From Schistosoma mansoni (taxonomy: Eukaryota; Platyhelminthes; Trematoda; Strigeidida; Schistosomatidae), in the NCBI RefSeq assembly GCF_000237925.1, contig NC_031495.1, positions 40,018,210 to 40,082,209 on the forward strand: DNA of 64,000 nucleotides. Reading direction: 5' to 3'. A program made the translations under genes and the position numbers. Below are positions 23,001 to 29,240 of this stretch, one piece after another; positions within the stretch are counted from its first letter, which is position 1; the number at the start of each line of letters is the position of its first letter. The notes below the pieces were generated by a model. The model was not told the DNA's origin. It made no database searches and saw nothing but the letters and a program-made list of their open reading frames with translations.

Positions 23001-25167
23001 AACCAGATACTGCTTGGAAAGACATACGAACAGCTGTGAAAACAGCAGTAACATCTATTAGTCATTCAAACCATAGGGCTCCAAAAAACCAATGGATTTC
23101 TTTTAAGTCTATTTCACTGATGGATTCGCGTAAACTCATCCCATCAGGCTCTGAACATGACGAAGAACGTAAACAAATTAGATCTAGGTTAACTAAAAGT
23201 CTAAGGAACGATCGTGAGCAGTGGTGGGCAACGAAAGCAAAAGAGATGGAAAAGGCAGCGGCTGTAGGCAACACCAGGCAACTATTCAGACTAATAAAAG
23301 AAACTGGAATTAAGAAGTCAAGTGTAAGTGAGACAATCTCGGAAAAAGACGGAACCCTTATCTGCTCTCAACCCAAACGTTTAGAACGATGGGTGGAACA
23401 CTTAAAGGAGCAGTTTAGCTGGCCTTCAGCTACTGCACAACTACCCACTATTCCCAGAAAACTTGAATGGAACATTGAAGTAGGCCCCCCGACCTTACTT
23501 GAGGTTCAAAAGGCTATAAGTAATCTGAAACGAGGAAGAGCAGCTGGACCAGATGGATTGGCTCCAGAGGTCTTTAAATATGGTGGTCCAATTTTAGCGA
23601 TTAGGTTGACTAATATTCTGGCTAAAATCTGGGAGACGGATGTAATCCCATCCGACTGGTCATAATCACTGATTGTCCCAATATATAAGAAGGGGTCAAA
23701 ATCATCCTGCGATAACCATAGAGGGATTAGTCTGACTAACATAGTATCTAAAATACTAGCCTCAATAATTATCAGGTGCCTAACTAAGACTCGTGAACTG
23801 CAAACACGAGAAAATCAGGGTGGCTTCAGACCTGGTCGTGGCTACATCGACCACATATTCACCATTCGTCAAGTTTTAGAGCACAGACATGCTTATCGGC
23901 CTCCGACAATGATAGTTTTTCTTGACTTGAAAGCAGCATTTGACTCTGTAGACCGAGAGGTTCTGTGGCAATGTCTATCATTGAAAGGTGTACCTGAGAA
24001 GTACATAAACCTTGTGACGGCTCTTTACTCGAACACTATCAGTCGAGTGAGAGCTTATGGCGAACTGTCATGTGATTTTACAACCTTATGTGGTGTACGT
24101 CAAGGCTGTCCACTATCCCCGTTTTTGTTTAACTTCATTATAGACCTGTTGCTGGAAATAACACTCGTCGACTGAATTTACAGGAATTGATCTCCTACCA
24201 GGGGGACCACTAAGCGACTTAGAATACGCAGATGACATAGTCCTGTTTGGTGAAGACGCTAACAAAATGCAGAGTCTTCTGTTGGAACTCAGTAATAATG
24301 CCAGGATGTTTGGGATGCGTTTCTCCCCATCTAAATGTAAATTGTTACTCCAGGACTGGCCTGCGTCAACACCCGAACTAAGGATAGGGAGTGAAGTAGT
24401 CGAACGCGTGGACAACTTCACTTATCTTGGAAGTCTGATCAGCCCTAATGGGTTGGTGTCTGACGAAATCTCTGCATGGATTCAAAAAGCTCGTTTATCT
24501 TTCGCCAACTTACGTCATCTATGGCGAAGACAAGATATCCGTCTATCAACTAAGGGATGAGTATACTGCGCATCAGTTCGCTCTGTTCTATTTTACGGCT
24601 GTGAAACATGACCATTAAGAGCAGAAGATACTCGTAAGTTACTAGTATTTGACCACAGATGCCTTGGAAATATTGCTCGCATCTGCTGGGATCACCAGGT
24701 AAGTAATAGTGGGGTTAGACACAGGGTATTAGGGAATGATGGTAAATCAGTTGATGAGGTGATAAATTTTCATCGACTGAGATGGTTGGGCCACGTGTTA
24801 CGTATGCCTGAACACCGATTACCACGACGCGCTATGCTGACTAGTGTTGGGGATGATTGGAAGAGAGTTAGGGGCGGTCAAACCAAAACGTGGCATCAGT
24901 GCTTGAAGTCACTAACTTCTAGTCTGAGCAATGTTGGTAGGTGCGGACTACTTGGTTGGGGTCCGCGTGACTATCGTAACCAATGGCTGGAGACTGTGTG
25001 TGTCATGGCTCATGATCGATCACACTAACGTGGGTATGTACACTCTCTGTCTTTCCTCAAACTATAAGATCAAAATTACTCTATACTACGTTAGGTCCTT
25101 ATCAATTTCGGAAGCTATCGTAGACATGTACATAGCACAACAAAAGGACTACGAAGTTATTGCCTGA
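1921..25167 (+). CDS. MCMDC2: MCMDC2-like degenerate MCM protein (multi-exon host gene, N-terminus unresolved)
   Basis: Host gene read from exons at 1921-1971, 2126-2148, 2276-2366, 2661-2730, 4311-4397, 5821-5918, 5963-6047, 7404-7457, 7501-7583, 10489-10790, 11245-11459, 12482-12758, 17468-17624, 18871-19010, 20583-20696 and 25095-25167. They total 1,920 nt (about 640 residues; the human protein is about 680). All have GT-AG borders and keep one frame except at the 2661/4311 junction, which is unresolved. Visible features are a zinc-ribbon-like pair (CPEHLC, then CTRC), an OB-fold-like [11 protein letters not shown] stretch, an MCM core in which Walker A is replaced by [17 protein letters not shown] (no Lys), a [12 protein letters not shown]alker-B-like stretch, and a helical C-terminal lid. 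The family acts in meiotic recombination without being a standard helicase. Identification is from memory of the family pattern, not a search. MCM8/9 are less likely because their Walker motifs are kept. Confidence 0.72.
2126..2148 (+). CDS. MCMDC2: MCMDC2-like 23-nt micro-exon
   Basis: Bounded by TTTTCACAG and GTAACC. With one base from each neighbour it gives LHFMHPRVT, which bridges VISAC to [10 protein letters not shown]. The length between these blocks equals what the family shows. Support is phase matching plus alignment, with no transcript evidence. Confidence 0.5.
2276..2366 (+). CDS. MCMDC2: MCMDC2-like exon, first zinc-ribbon knuckle
   Basis: Encodes [17 protein letters not shown] and then [12 protein letters not shown]. 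The CX4C pair is the first half of a C4 zinc site. The donor is GTAAGG in phase 2. An alternative acceptor three bases downstream (after CAG at 2278) would remove one codon without changing frame. Confidence 0.65.
2661..2730 (+). CDS. MCMDC2: MCMDC2-like exon, second zinc-ribbon knuckle
   Basis: The acceptor ATTTAG ends at 2660. It reads [20 protein letters not shown]; the CTRC pair completes the C4 site begun in the previous exon. The first base completes the phase-2 codon left by that exon. The 3' end is uncertain: GTATCT at 2731 gives phase 0, while the next secure exon needs phase 1. A small exon may be missing, possibly near 3700-3829, or another donor is used. Confidence 0.6.
3160..3460 (-). 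repeat. RTE LINE 3' end fragment in MCMDC2 intron
   Basis: Shares a recognisable block (containing AGGACCAGGCACATATATGC) with loci near 9150, 31920 and 53820. Read on the minus strand it runs from the LINE's last codons (MAQNR-like) through its 3' UTR. It is a 5'-truncated relic of the RTE family seen whole at 21346-25080. Confidence 0.65.
4311..4397 (+). CDS. MCMDC2: MCMDC2-like exon ([14 protein letters not shown]...)
   Basis: Bounded by GATGCTTAG and GTAAGT. Only one frame is open: [19 protein letters not shown], then NRSIKCTVY. Its phase-1 end joins the 5821 exon to give [15 protein letters not shown], which fits the R...V.L.D.L pattern before the MCM OB-fold 'G' box. Confidence 0.6.
5821..5918 (+). 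CDS. MCMDC2: MCMDC2-like exon ([18 protein letters not shown])
   Basis: The acceptor TTTTTTGCAG ends at 5820 and the donor GTATGA starts at 5919. It reads [20 protein letters not shown], followed by [12 protein letters not shown]. The [10 protein letters not shown] segment matches the beta-strand 'GD.V.I.G.P' block of MCM N-terminal OB folds. It is separated from the next exon by a 44-bp intron. Confidence 0.7.
5963..6047 (+). CDS. MCMDC2: MCMDC2-like exon ([17 protein letters not shown]...)
   Basis: Follows a 44-bp intron ending in TTGTTTTCAG. It reads [20 protein letters not shown], then TIVESLPN, ends in phase 1, and has a GTAAGA donor. It corresponds to the linker between the OB fold and the MCM core. 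Confidence 0.68.
6710..6755. repeat. (TAA)n microsatellite
   Basis: Imperfect TAA/ATA trinucleotide run in an MCMDC2 intron. Its reverse translation is a poly-Leu open frame with no meaning. Confidence 0.85.
7404..7457 (+). CDS. MCMDC2: MCMDC2-like exon ([17 protein letters not shown])
   Basis: Bounded by CATTCCAG and GTGAGA, phase 1 in and phase 1 out. Its 17 full codons give a hydrophobic helix that in this family lies just before the core ATPase-like fold. Confidence 0.65.
   Translation: MFVHMNLALHSRSHSCS
7501..7583 (+). CDS. MCMDC2: MCMDC2-like exon ([20 protein letters not shown])
   Basis: A 43-bp intron precedes it. It reads [20 protein letters not shown], then QNEFTEP, resembling the 'PPGTYN.LKL.LLMSLVQ' helix of MCMDC2. 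The donor is GTGAGT in phase 0, and the next exon opens in phase 0. Confidence 0.68.
9125..9605 (-). repeat. RTE LINE fragment, internally deleted (RT palm fused to 3' UTR)
   Basis: Minus-strand translation at 9357-9590 reads [18 protein letters not shown], then [14 protein letters not shown], the palm region of the RTE reverse transcriptase with YADD changed to YAED. Immediately downstream (9290-9355) is the [11 protein letters not shown] block, which runs directly into the 3' UTR block at 9125-9290. The C-terminal coding part is therefore missing. Dead copy in an MCMDC2 intron. Confidence 0.75.
9606..10488. other. MCMDC2 intron remainder
   Basis: No coding signal recognised. The stretch at about 9890-10130 is less AT-rich and looks like an unclassified repeat (it includes CTGATGATGCTCTACAACC), but I found no second copy by eye. 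Confidence 0.3.
10489..10790 (+). CDS. MCMDC2: MCMDC2-like exon with degenerate Walker A
   Basis: The longest exon, 100 codons, with acceptor TTAATCAG. It starts [20 protein letters not shown]. The LLLVG plus LLRAAGEF frame matches the MCM Walker A segment, but the loop SLGDSLSNN has no GKS, so nucleotide binding is not expected. A Lys-rich, poorly conserved loop follows. Confidence 0.72.
11245..11459 (+). CDS. MCMDC2: MCMDC2-like exon, Walker-B-like region
   Basis: Reads [20 protein letters not shown], and later [19 protein letters not shown]. The [13 protein letters not shown] stretch aligns with the MCM 'LADGGICCIDE' Walker B, but the acidic DE pair is replaced by PN. The true acceptor is the second AG of TTTTACAGAG, because the first breaks the frame. 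The donor is GTAAGT in phase 1. Confidence 0.72.
12110..12420. repeat. Unclassified dispersed repeat, copy 1
   Basis: Shares runs such as AACCATACAGC, TTAATTTGCA, TCAATTGTC and ACATACTACTTATAT-like text in the same order and orientation with 59030-59350. Length is about 310 bp. No coding content or terminal repeats were recognised. It lies just before the MCMDC2 exon at 12482. Confidence 0.55.
12482..12758 (+). CDS. MCMDC2: MCMDC2-like exon ([18 protein letters not shown]...)
   Basis: The acceptor CAACTTAG ends at 12481. With the previous phase-1 base it reads [18 protein letters not shown]. Later residues [16 protein letters not shown] correspond to the sensor-region strand of MCM folds. 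The donor is GTGAGT in phase 2. The reading could extend upstream to 12442, but the splice phase decides for 12482. Confidence 0.68.
13041..13215 (-). mobile_element. LTR relic of a Ty3/Gypsy-type fossil
   Basis: Resembles the LTR-like stretches at 43323-43490, 44564-44670 and 45232-45740, with shared ordered blocks around GCACAAACGAACGCATTGTA and the later TTCATACAAACACCAC. It is a short, diverged, non-coding remnant in the 12758-17468 intron. Assigned to the Gypsy family because the 43.3 kb copy sits directly before a gag start. Confidence 0.5.
13930..15795 (-). mobile_element. CFDP2-like RTE LINE, internally deleted
   Basis: Minus-strand reading gives a 5' UTR (15540-15795), an endonuclease part with [34 protein letters not shown] and MGDLNAKLG, a linker part with [14 protein letters not shown], then [13 protein letters not shown] and [16 protein letters not shown], and finally C-terminal scraps ([18 protein letters not shown]). 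The reverse-transcriptase palm is missing and the linker is shortened, so it is a deletion derivative with several frame breaks. This family is often annotated as 'craniofacial development protein 2-like' in fluke genomes. The left palindrome arm begins inside its 5' UTR. Confidence 0.75.
16091..16140 (-). ncRNA. Degenerate hammerhead ribozyme motif
   Basis: The minus strand reads GCGGAGTCCCATATTAGGAC followed by GAAACAGGTGTCC. The stem II pair GTCC/GGAC, the GAAA and a stem III ACA/TGT closed by GG are intact, and the cleavage triplet GTC is kept. The CUGANGA core has lost about three bases and stem I does not pair well. It is therefore a relic. The reverse copy is at 38745-38794. Confidence 0.55.
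16235..16350 (-). repeat. Second 5' UTR fragment of the CFDP2-like RTE
   Basis: The minus strand contains GGTAAAGGAGGAGGGTTGGG after GCCGGTTCCAAGCCC. This is near-identical to the block at 15720-15770 (GGTAAAGGGGGAGAGTTGGG). It is a short separate fragment of the same LINE family, 500 bp upstream of the main copy. Confidence 0.6.
17391..17419. repeat. (AT)n microsatellite
   Basis: Uninterrupted AT dinucleotide run in an intron, just before the MCMDC2 exon at 17468. The right-arm copy at 37466-37494 has the same length. Confidence 0.9.
17468..17624 (+). CDS. MCMDC2: MCMDC2-like exon, also present in the right palindrome arm
   Basis: The acceptor GGTTTTAG ends at 17467. It reads [20 protein letters not shown], then [20 protein letters not shown], matching the 'AFGLLINCNE' segment of the family. 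The donor is GTAAGT in phase 0. It lies inside the left inverted-repeat arm, so an apparently identical copy occurs in reverse at 37261-37417. Confidence 0.72.
18871..19010 (+). CDS. MCMDC2: MCMDC2-like exon, start of C-terminal helical lid
   Basis: The acceptor GATGAACAG ends at 18870. It reads [20 protein letters not shown], then [20 protein letters not shown], closely following the winged-helix or lid pattern '..A..Y..A.RR.R' of MCM proteins. The donor is GTGAGT in phase 2. Confidence 0.7.
19989..20020. repeat. (TA)n microsatellite
   Basis: Perfect TA run in an MCMDC2 intron, followed by TTTATTTATATG. Confidence 0.9.
20135..20290 (-). repeat. SINE-like repeat with TAAA tail, 3' fragment
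   Basis: The minus strand ends in the (TAAA)n tail after GCGCATATG...TTTGTACCAATATTTATG, the same 3' block as at 32750-32820 and 46215-46305. Upstream minus-strand text includes CACAGCCCTCACACAAAT. It is a truncated copy inside an MCMDC2 intron. Confidence 0.65.
20583..20696 (+). CDS. MCMDC2: MCMDC2-like exon, C-terminal helical lid
   Basis: The acceptor CATTTTAG ends at 20582. It reads [20 protein letters not shown], then [17 protein letters not shown], like the MCM 'L..AHA.L.....V...D...A..L...S' lid. Two overlapping GTAGGT donors exist (20693 and 20697); the second gives phase 2, which fits the last exon. Confidence 0.7.
21346..25080 (+). mobile_element. Nearly full-length RTE-type LINE, inactivated
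   Basis: A 5' UTR (about 21346-21470) is followed by a long frame to 23665 with an apurinic-type endonuclease ([34 protein letters not shown]), then a reverse transcriptase (SDW...[57 protein letters not shown]) and C-terminal [17 protein letters not shown]. It carries in-frame stops at 23663 (TAA), 24558 (TGA) and 24609 (TGA), and a small deletion near 24165 that shifts frame. The final endonuclease motif reads DSGHALI where SDHALV is expected. Other copies in the window have about 250 more bases of 3' UTR, so its tail has been cut. It sits in the last MCMDC2 intron. Confidence 0.88.
25095..25167 (+). CDS. MCMDC2: MCMDC2-like terminal exon with stop codon
   Basis: After the acceptor TACGTTAG (ending 25094) the frame reads [20 protein letters not shown], then VIA and TGA. 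It resembles the family's C-terminal 'RDLYL.QC...LEQFIA' helix, and the phase-2 junction with the 20583 exon is correct. The exon begins only about 15 bases beyond the last recognisable LINE sequence, and the acceptor lacks a good pyrimidine tract, so confidence is moderate. Confidence 0.5.
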
Positions 25168-27039
25168 AATAATTAGCTTCAATCCTTTATTTGCTGATCA
25201 TAATTACGATATTTAATGACCGTAATAGAGATGTGGAACCAAAACCAGAAAGTACTTTGGAAGGTTAGGAACTAAACAGCTGGTGACATCGTACCGGGAT
25301 AGTATCAATCAGTGTTGAACAAAATTAAACAAATGATAGGCCGCATGTAGGATGGCATGAAACACATTATAACAACTGAAGACCTCCTAAGGAATATTTT
25401 ATATTTCTCCTAAAGTGTAGAGAAATGGTTAGATAAGTTATGACACCCATCAGATCCCATAAATTGATTGCAACGCACTTTGTGTATCAAATAATTATAA
25501 TCATCAAATATTTCAAGTTGGTGTTTTACGTGAAAGCGAAAGTAAAATTTAAGTTACACAATAAATCGAATGACCTATCGGCCGAATCGGTGGAATGACA
25601 GCGCCCTTATGAAATGTTTCGAATTCCCAAATTCCCACCTGATCGTCAAGAGGTTGTGAAGTAATACTCTCACCACTACAATCTAGTTTTGTATATGGTT
25701 AGATGTAGTAGTGCATAAGCGAACACATAGTTATACTATCAATTAACCGAGACAACTTAGTTCAAAATAATATACTTCCAACAACTAAGTCATAGATTTG
25801 AAAGTCGTTTTACTTACTTCGACTTAGATATGTGGATAACGTCATTAACCTTCGAGTTTGATTTAAGGTCGACTAAACGAATAAGTACTTGATTATTAAT
25901 TTGAAATTTCATCAAATTAGAACAGATGAGAAATAACGTATTGTGAAGAATTTCGAGTCTTAAAATCTTGAAACCAATATTCAAAATAAGTTCAAGTCAT
26001 GTAGGTGATCAATATTCATATATCTTTTAAACTTACTTGGCTAGTCATTTCACTGAATAATATTCCTTTCCCCGACACTGCCTTAACTAAATTCCTTTGT
26101 CTAACGAAACATTTAGCCAAATCTCGAAATATATTTAGGTCATACGTCACTTTGTTTTGTCAGTTGGATCTATACTAGTTGCTTGATTTAATAATCTATG
26201 TTTAGTACTGTTATGGCCTTTGGTCTGATTCGGTTATAACAAATGATTTCCAAGGTTTTCCCCAATGGTTATACAGTGGAATTCATACGTCCTTTAGGTT
26301 ACTTCTGATTGCTATCTATTGACCTTCCCATTCGGCTACTTCTGATTGGTTCACCATATCAGCTGATGCGAACGGTGAAATGTAGACGGTAACCTTGGCT
26401 TAGTGAATAAATTGCATCCCGCAAAAAACCGCCCACCACGCGGCCTTGAAATAGCATGTAATATGTTTGCCTCGGAGTGAAATAAGATCTGTCTGGAATC
26501 CCCCAGTCTACTATGTACATTGGGCGATTCTCAAAATAAAATATACAAACAGCTATCTCCTGTTTCACATTTCAACTGTACAGAAATGTTTGTTAGTTAT
26601 TCCCAGGATTTCAATCGACTATCCATACCAATACAGTGAAATAAAAAGGCACACTAAGAATGCATCTTATTTATTTAATTGAACACATAAACATTGGCAC
26701 AACAAGGGACCAAATACACATGCGCCACACAATAACAATGAGGTCGTGAAGAGATAGATAATGTAAAGCGCGTATAATAAAAAAAAATAACAATGAACAG
26801 GAATTAGTGTATTGGAGTGAAATAATAATAATGGAAGAAGCAGCTCAATTAGGAAAAATGCGACCAGAAGGAATTCTTTCAGTTAAAGAAGTTACGTTTA
26901 CTTTTATGAAGAAAGTTACTGGCTTCTATTCTGAGCCATAACGTCCTTAGCCACTGAGTTGTACCATCTCTAGGACCCTGACCAGGGAGTTGCAAAGGTC
27001 CAACAGCAGCCAGTTCTATACAGCTTTCTTTCATACCAC
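25168..27039. other. Sequence between MCMDC2 stop and next LINE fragment
   Basis: AT-rich. No host exon recognised. It contains the short TAAA-tailed repeat at about 26660-26760 (minus). The minus frame 26359-26568 starts MKQEIAVCIFYFENRPMYIV but resembles nothing I know. From 25466 onward everything is mirrored in the right arm. Confidence 0.4.
26660..26760 (-). repeat. SINE-like TAAA-tailed 3' fragment (left arm)
   Basis: The minus strand reads CACATGTGG-type text, then GTGCCAATGTTTATGTG and an AATTAAATAAATAAG tail, a diverged copy of the family at 46215-46305. The mirror copy is at 35374-35474. Confidence 0.55.
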
Positions 27040-27800
27040 GAAATCACGTCATACACTGATTGTCTCACAAACTTTTCCAACCAGTCCCAGTGTCGGAAAA
27101 TAATGCACGACGTGGAGTTCTCTGGGACGACATTCGTAGTTTATGTGCAAGCTACTGAAGCTGGTGTTTGCAGATGGTGACATTAGTTGAACGATCGTCA
27201 GTATGTCCGAGCACACGATACCGAAACTCTGCACTACTAACATGGCGTCGCCACTGGATATCAGACAACGATGATCAAACATAGAGAGTCGCCTAATATC
27301 CTCAACTCGGAGAGGCCAAGTTTCACAAGCATAGAGCAAAGCTTCTTTCATCGGCACGTTGTAGATCCGACCTTTTACAGCCAGACTAACACCACGAAGG
27401 TGCCATAGATGACCCAGATTGGCATAAGGCGCTCTGGCTTTCACTGTACGTGAATTGATCTCATCACTTACTCACAAAGCTAACCAGATACACAAACTTC
27501 TCAACTACTTTCATCTACTCACTACCCAAAGTGAGTGCGGGGTCAGGGTCCTACTAGTTTCGTAAAAGTACTTTGCACTTTGAGGGTGCAAAACACATGC
27601 CATACGCGTGGTCACTGATTGGGCATCATCGCACAGTACGACGATATTACCCTCACATTCAAGGTCAGGAATTCTTTCTCCAGGCAACAGATTCACACCA
27701 CTATTACCTATATCCATCAGAGTTGTTTTCAGAATGTCATCGACAACAAAATTGAAGAGGAAAGGTGAAATTGGGTAACAAAGCGGTTACTGGTGTAAGA
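27040..27800 (-). repeat. RTE LINE fragment (RT C-terminal part), left arm
   Basis: Minus-strand frames read MDIGNSGVNLLPGERIPDLE and later GHLWHLRGVSLAVKGRIYN, ALLYACETWPLRVEDIRRLS, MFDHRCL. These match the palm-to-thumb region of the RTE reverse transcriptase, with the YADD box decayed (CEGNIVVL). It is diverged from the 21.3-25.1 kb copy and so older. Mirrored at 34334-35094. Confidence 0.7.
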
Positions 27801-27959
27801 ATCTGTCAATCTCAGTCGCAGAAGTAAGATAAATACTTCAGTTTAATGAAGATGTGTTCATTAGATCTCACTCAGTGCTCATCAGTGCATTGAGGGAACA
27901 CATGCTCAAATAATCAAATCCGGACTCGCACTCAAAAATTATCGATATATTTAACGAGG

Positions 27960-29111
27960 TAACTGACACATCTCCTGATGCAATAAGGAACAGTTTTGTG
28001 ATTGAAGAAGAGGCCAACAAATTCTTCAGCAAGGTTGACTCTGGGCAATGTTCAAATGTTCATTTATCGAATTCCTCCCATTCTAATCATCCAGTCACGT
28101 CGAGTGAAATTCAAAATCATTGTGAGACAAATGTTTCGAATGAATCAAATTTTGACCAAATTTCTAGTGATGTCATATCAGATGCCATCTTAATGGTTCA
28201 TTAGTTCCTAATGAAGTCTTTAATGAGTCTGAGAAAAATATTTCAAATGAATCAAATTCTGAGGACATCATAACAAATGTCGCTTGTTCTCACAATGTAT
28301 TTGTTTCTAGTGAGCACCGCAGTCAATACGAAGCACAAATTCTCAATGGGTTCAAATCTAATTATAATCCTGATGGTCCCATATTCTCACAACTCATCCA
28401 CTCCTAGTAGACGTGGGAAATGTTTCGAATAAATTGCAGCCTGATCACATTTCAGATGTTATTGTAGTAGACGTTAGATGCTCTCATACCTCAAATATCT
28501 CTACCCAATGCTATGATGAATCGATTGATATAACAATTGTTTGCGGAGCAGTCGCAAAAGCAGTGATCAAAAGTAATGTCGTTCATACAGTGGGGAAATC
28601 TAAATTTAGTCCCCAAGTCTGACAGTTCGGAGTTCGGGGTAAGGCTCCATGCTTGTGACAGTACAAATGAAGATTTATTTAGGATAAAAGCGGCTGAATC
28701 AGATAGTGGCTCAAAAGTTCATGCTCACATCAGAAAGCTTACGTCAAATGAGTATAAAATGCGTGTGAATTTCATCTCCCCAAAAATGTTAAATATGATC
28801 AATTTGCATAAAGCACTCAATATTTCTTGGAAAACTGTATGATGGACAGTCATCGAATTTCAGTATTCGTTATAATTACTTACAAATACCCAACAAATCT
28901 GATTATATTTATTTTGTTTATTCGGACAAAGTGAATGTCACATACAAAAGAGTAAATCCTGTTCCAAAAATTAGAAGTCAGTCCATCTTCAATATCCCTG
29001 TATGTAGAATGCAGCTACATACTGATCCTAATGAGTATGATGATGTGGAAACAAAGCGAGTCAATATGAATCACAAGCATTGTTACGGACAAGTCGAAAT
29101 GTTAAATGTGC
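27960..29111 (+). mobile_element. Ty3/Gypsy-type fossil, region downstream of gag nucleocapsid (left arm)
   Basis: Short frames at 27998-28204 and 28413-28622 (Asn/Ser/Asp-rich, for example HCETNVSNESNFDQISSDV) parallel the sequence that follows the zinc knuckle in the fossil at 41850-43311. It is clearly broken, with several breaks, and has no recognisable protease, RT or LTR attached. Its right end coincides with the end of the palindrome arm. Mirrored at 33023-34174. Confidence 0.6.
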
Positions 29112-29217
29112 TCATGTCGGTTGTCTTCAAATTGTTGTTCGTTCATACAGGAATCTCACAAAAGTATGAGACTCAGTATTGGGCGGATGGATGACCTTAA
29201 CCTAAGTGCCAGATCAA

Positions 29218-29240
29218 ATGCCGCGCTACCCGCCCGATCG
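29218..29240 (+). CDS. DUSP11: DUSP11-like exon 1 (start codon)
   Basis: ATG at 29218 followed by PRYPPD and a split Arg codon (CG|T). The donor GTAGTT is weak, but the join gives PPDRWFDY, matching the 'PxRW..Y' start of the family domain. The exon lies 107 bp beyond the end of the left palindrome arm. Confidence 0.7.

Larger units (their letters stand above)
18017..25465. other. Left-arm segment unpaired because of the gap in the right arm
   Basis: 7,449 bp lying between the two paired left-arm segments. In the right arm the same position is occupied by 200 Ns (36669-36868). It holds three MCMDC2 exons and the RTE LINE. It is probably present in the right arm but unassembled. Confidence 0.7.
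25466..29111 (+). repeat. Palindrome left arm, inner segment
   Basis: Matches 33023-36668 in reverse complement at a constant coordinate sum of 62134. All the open frames I compared are mirrored residue for residue, except one base (G at about 28101 against A-equivalent in the right arm, Arg to Gln). Identity ends sharply after GTTAAATGTGC at 29111. It contains an RTE fragment and a Gypsy gag-region fossil. Confidence 0.95.
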
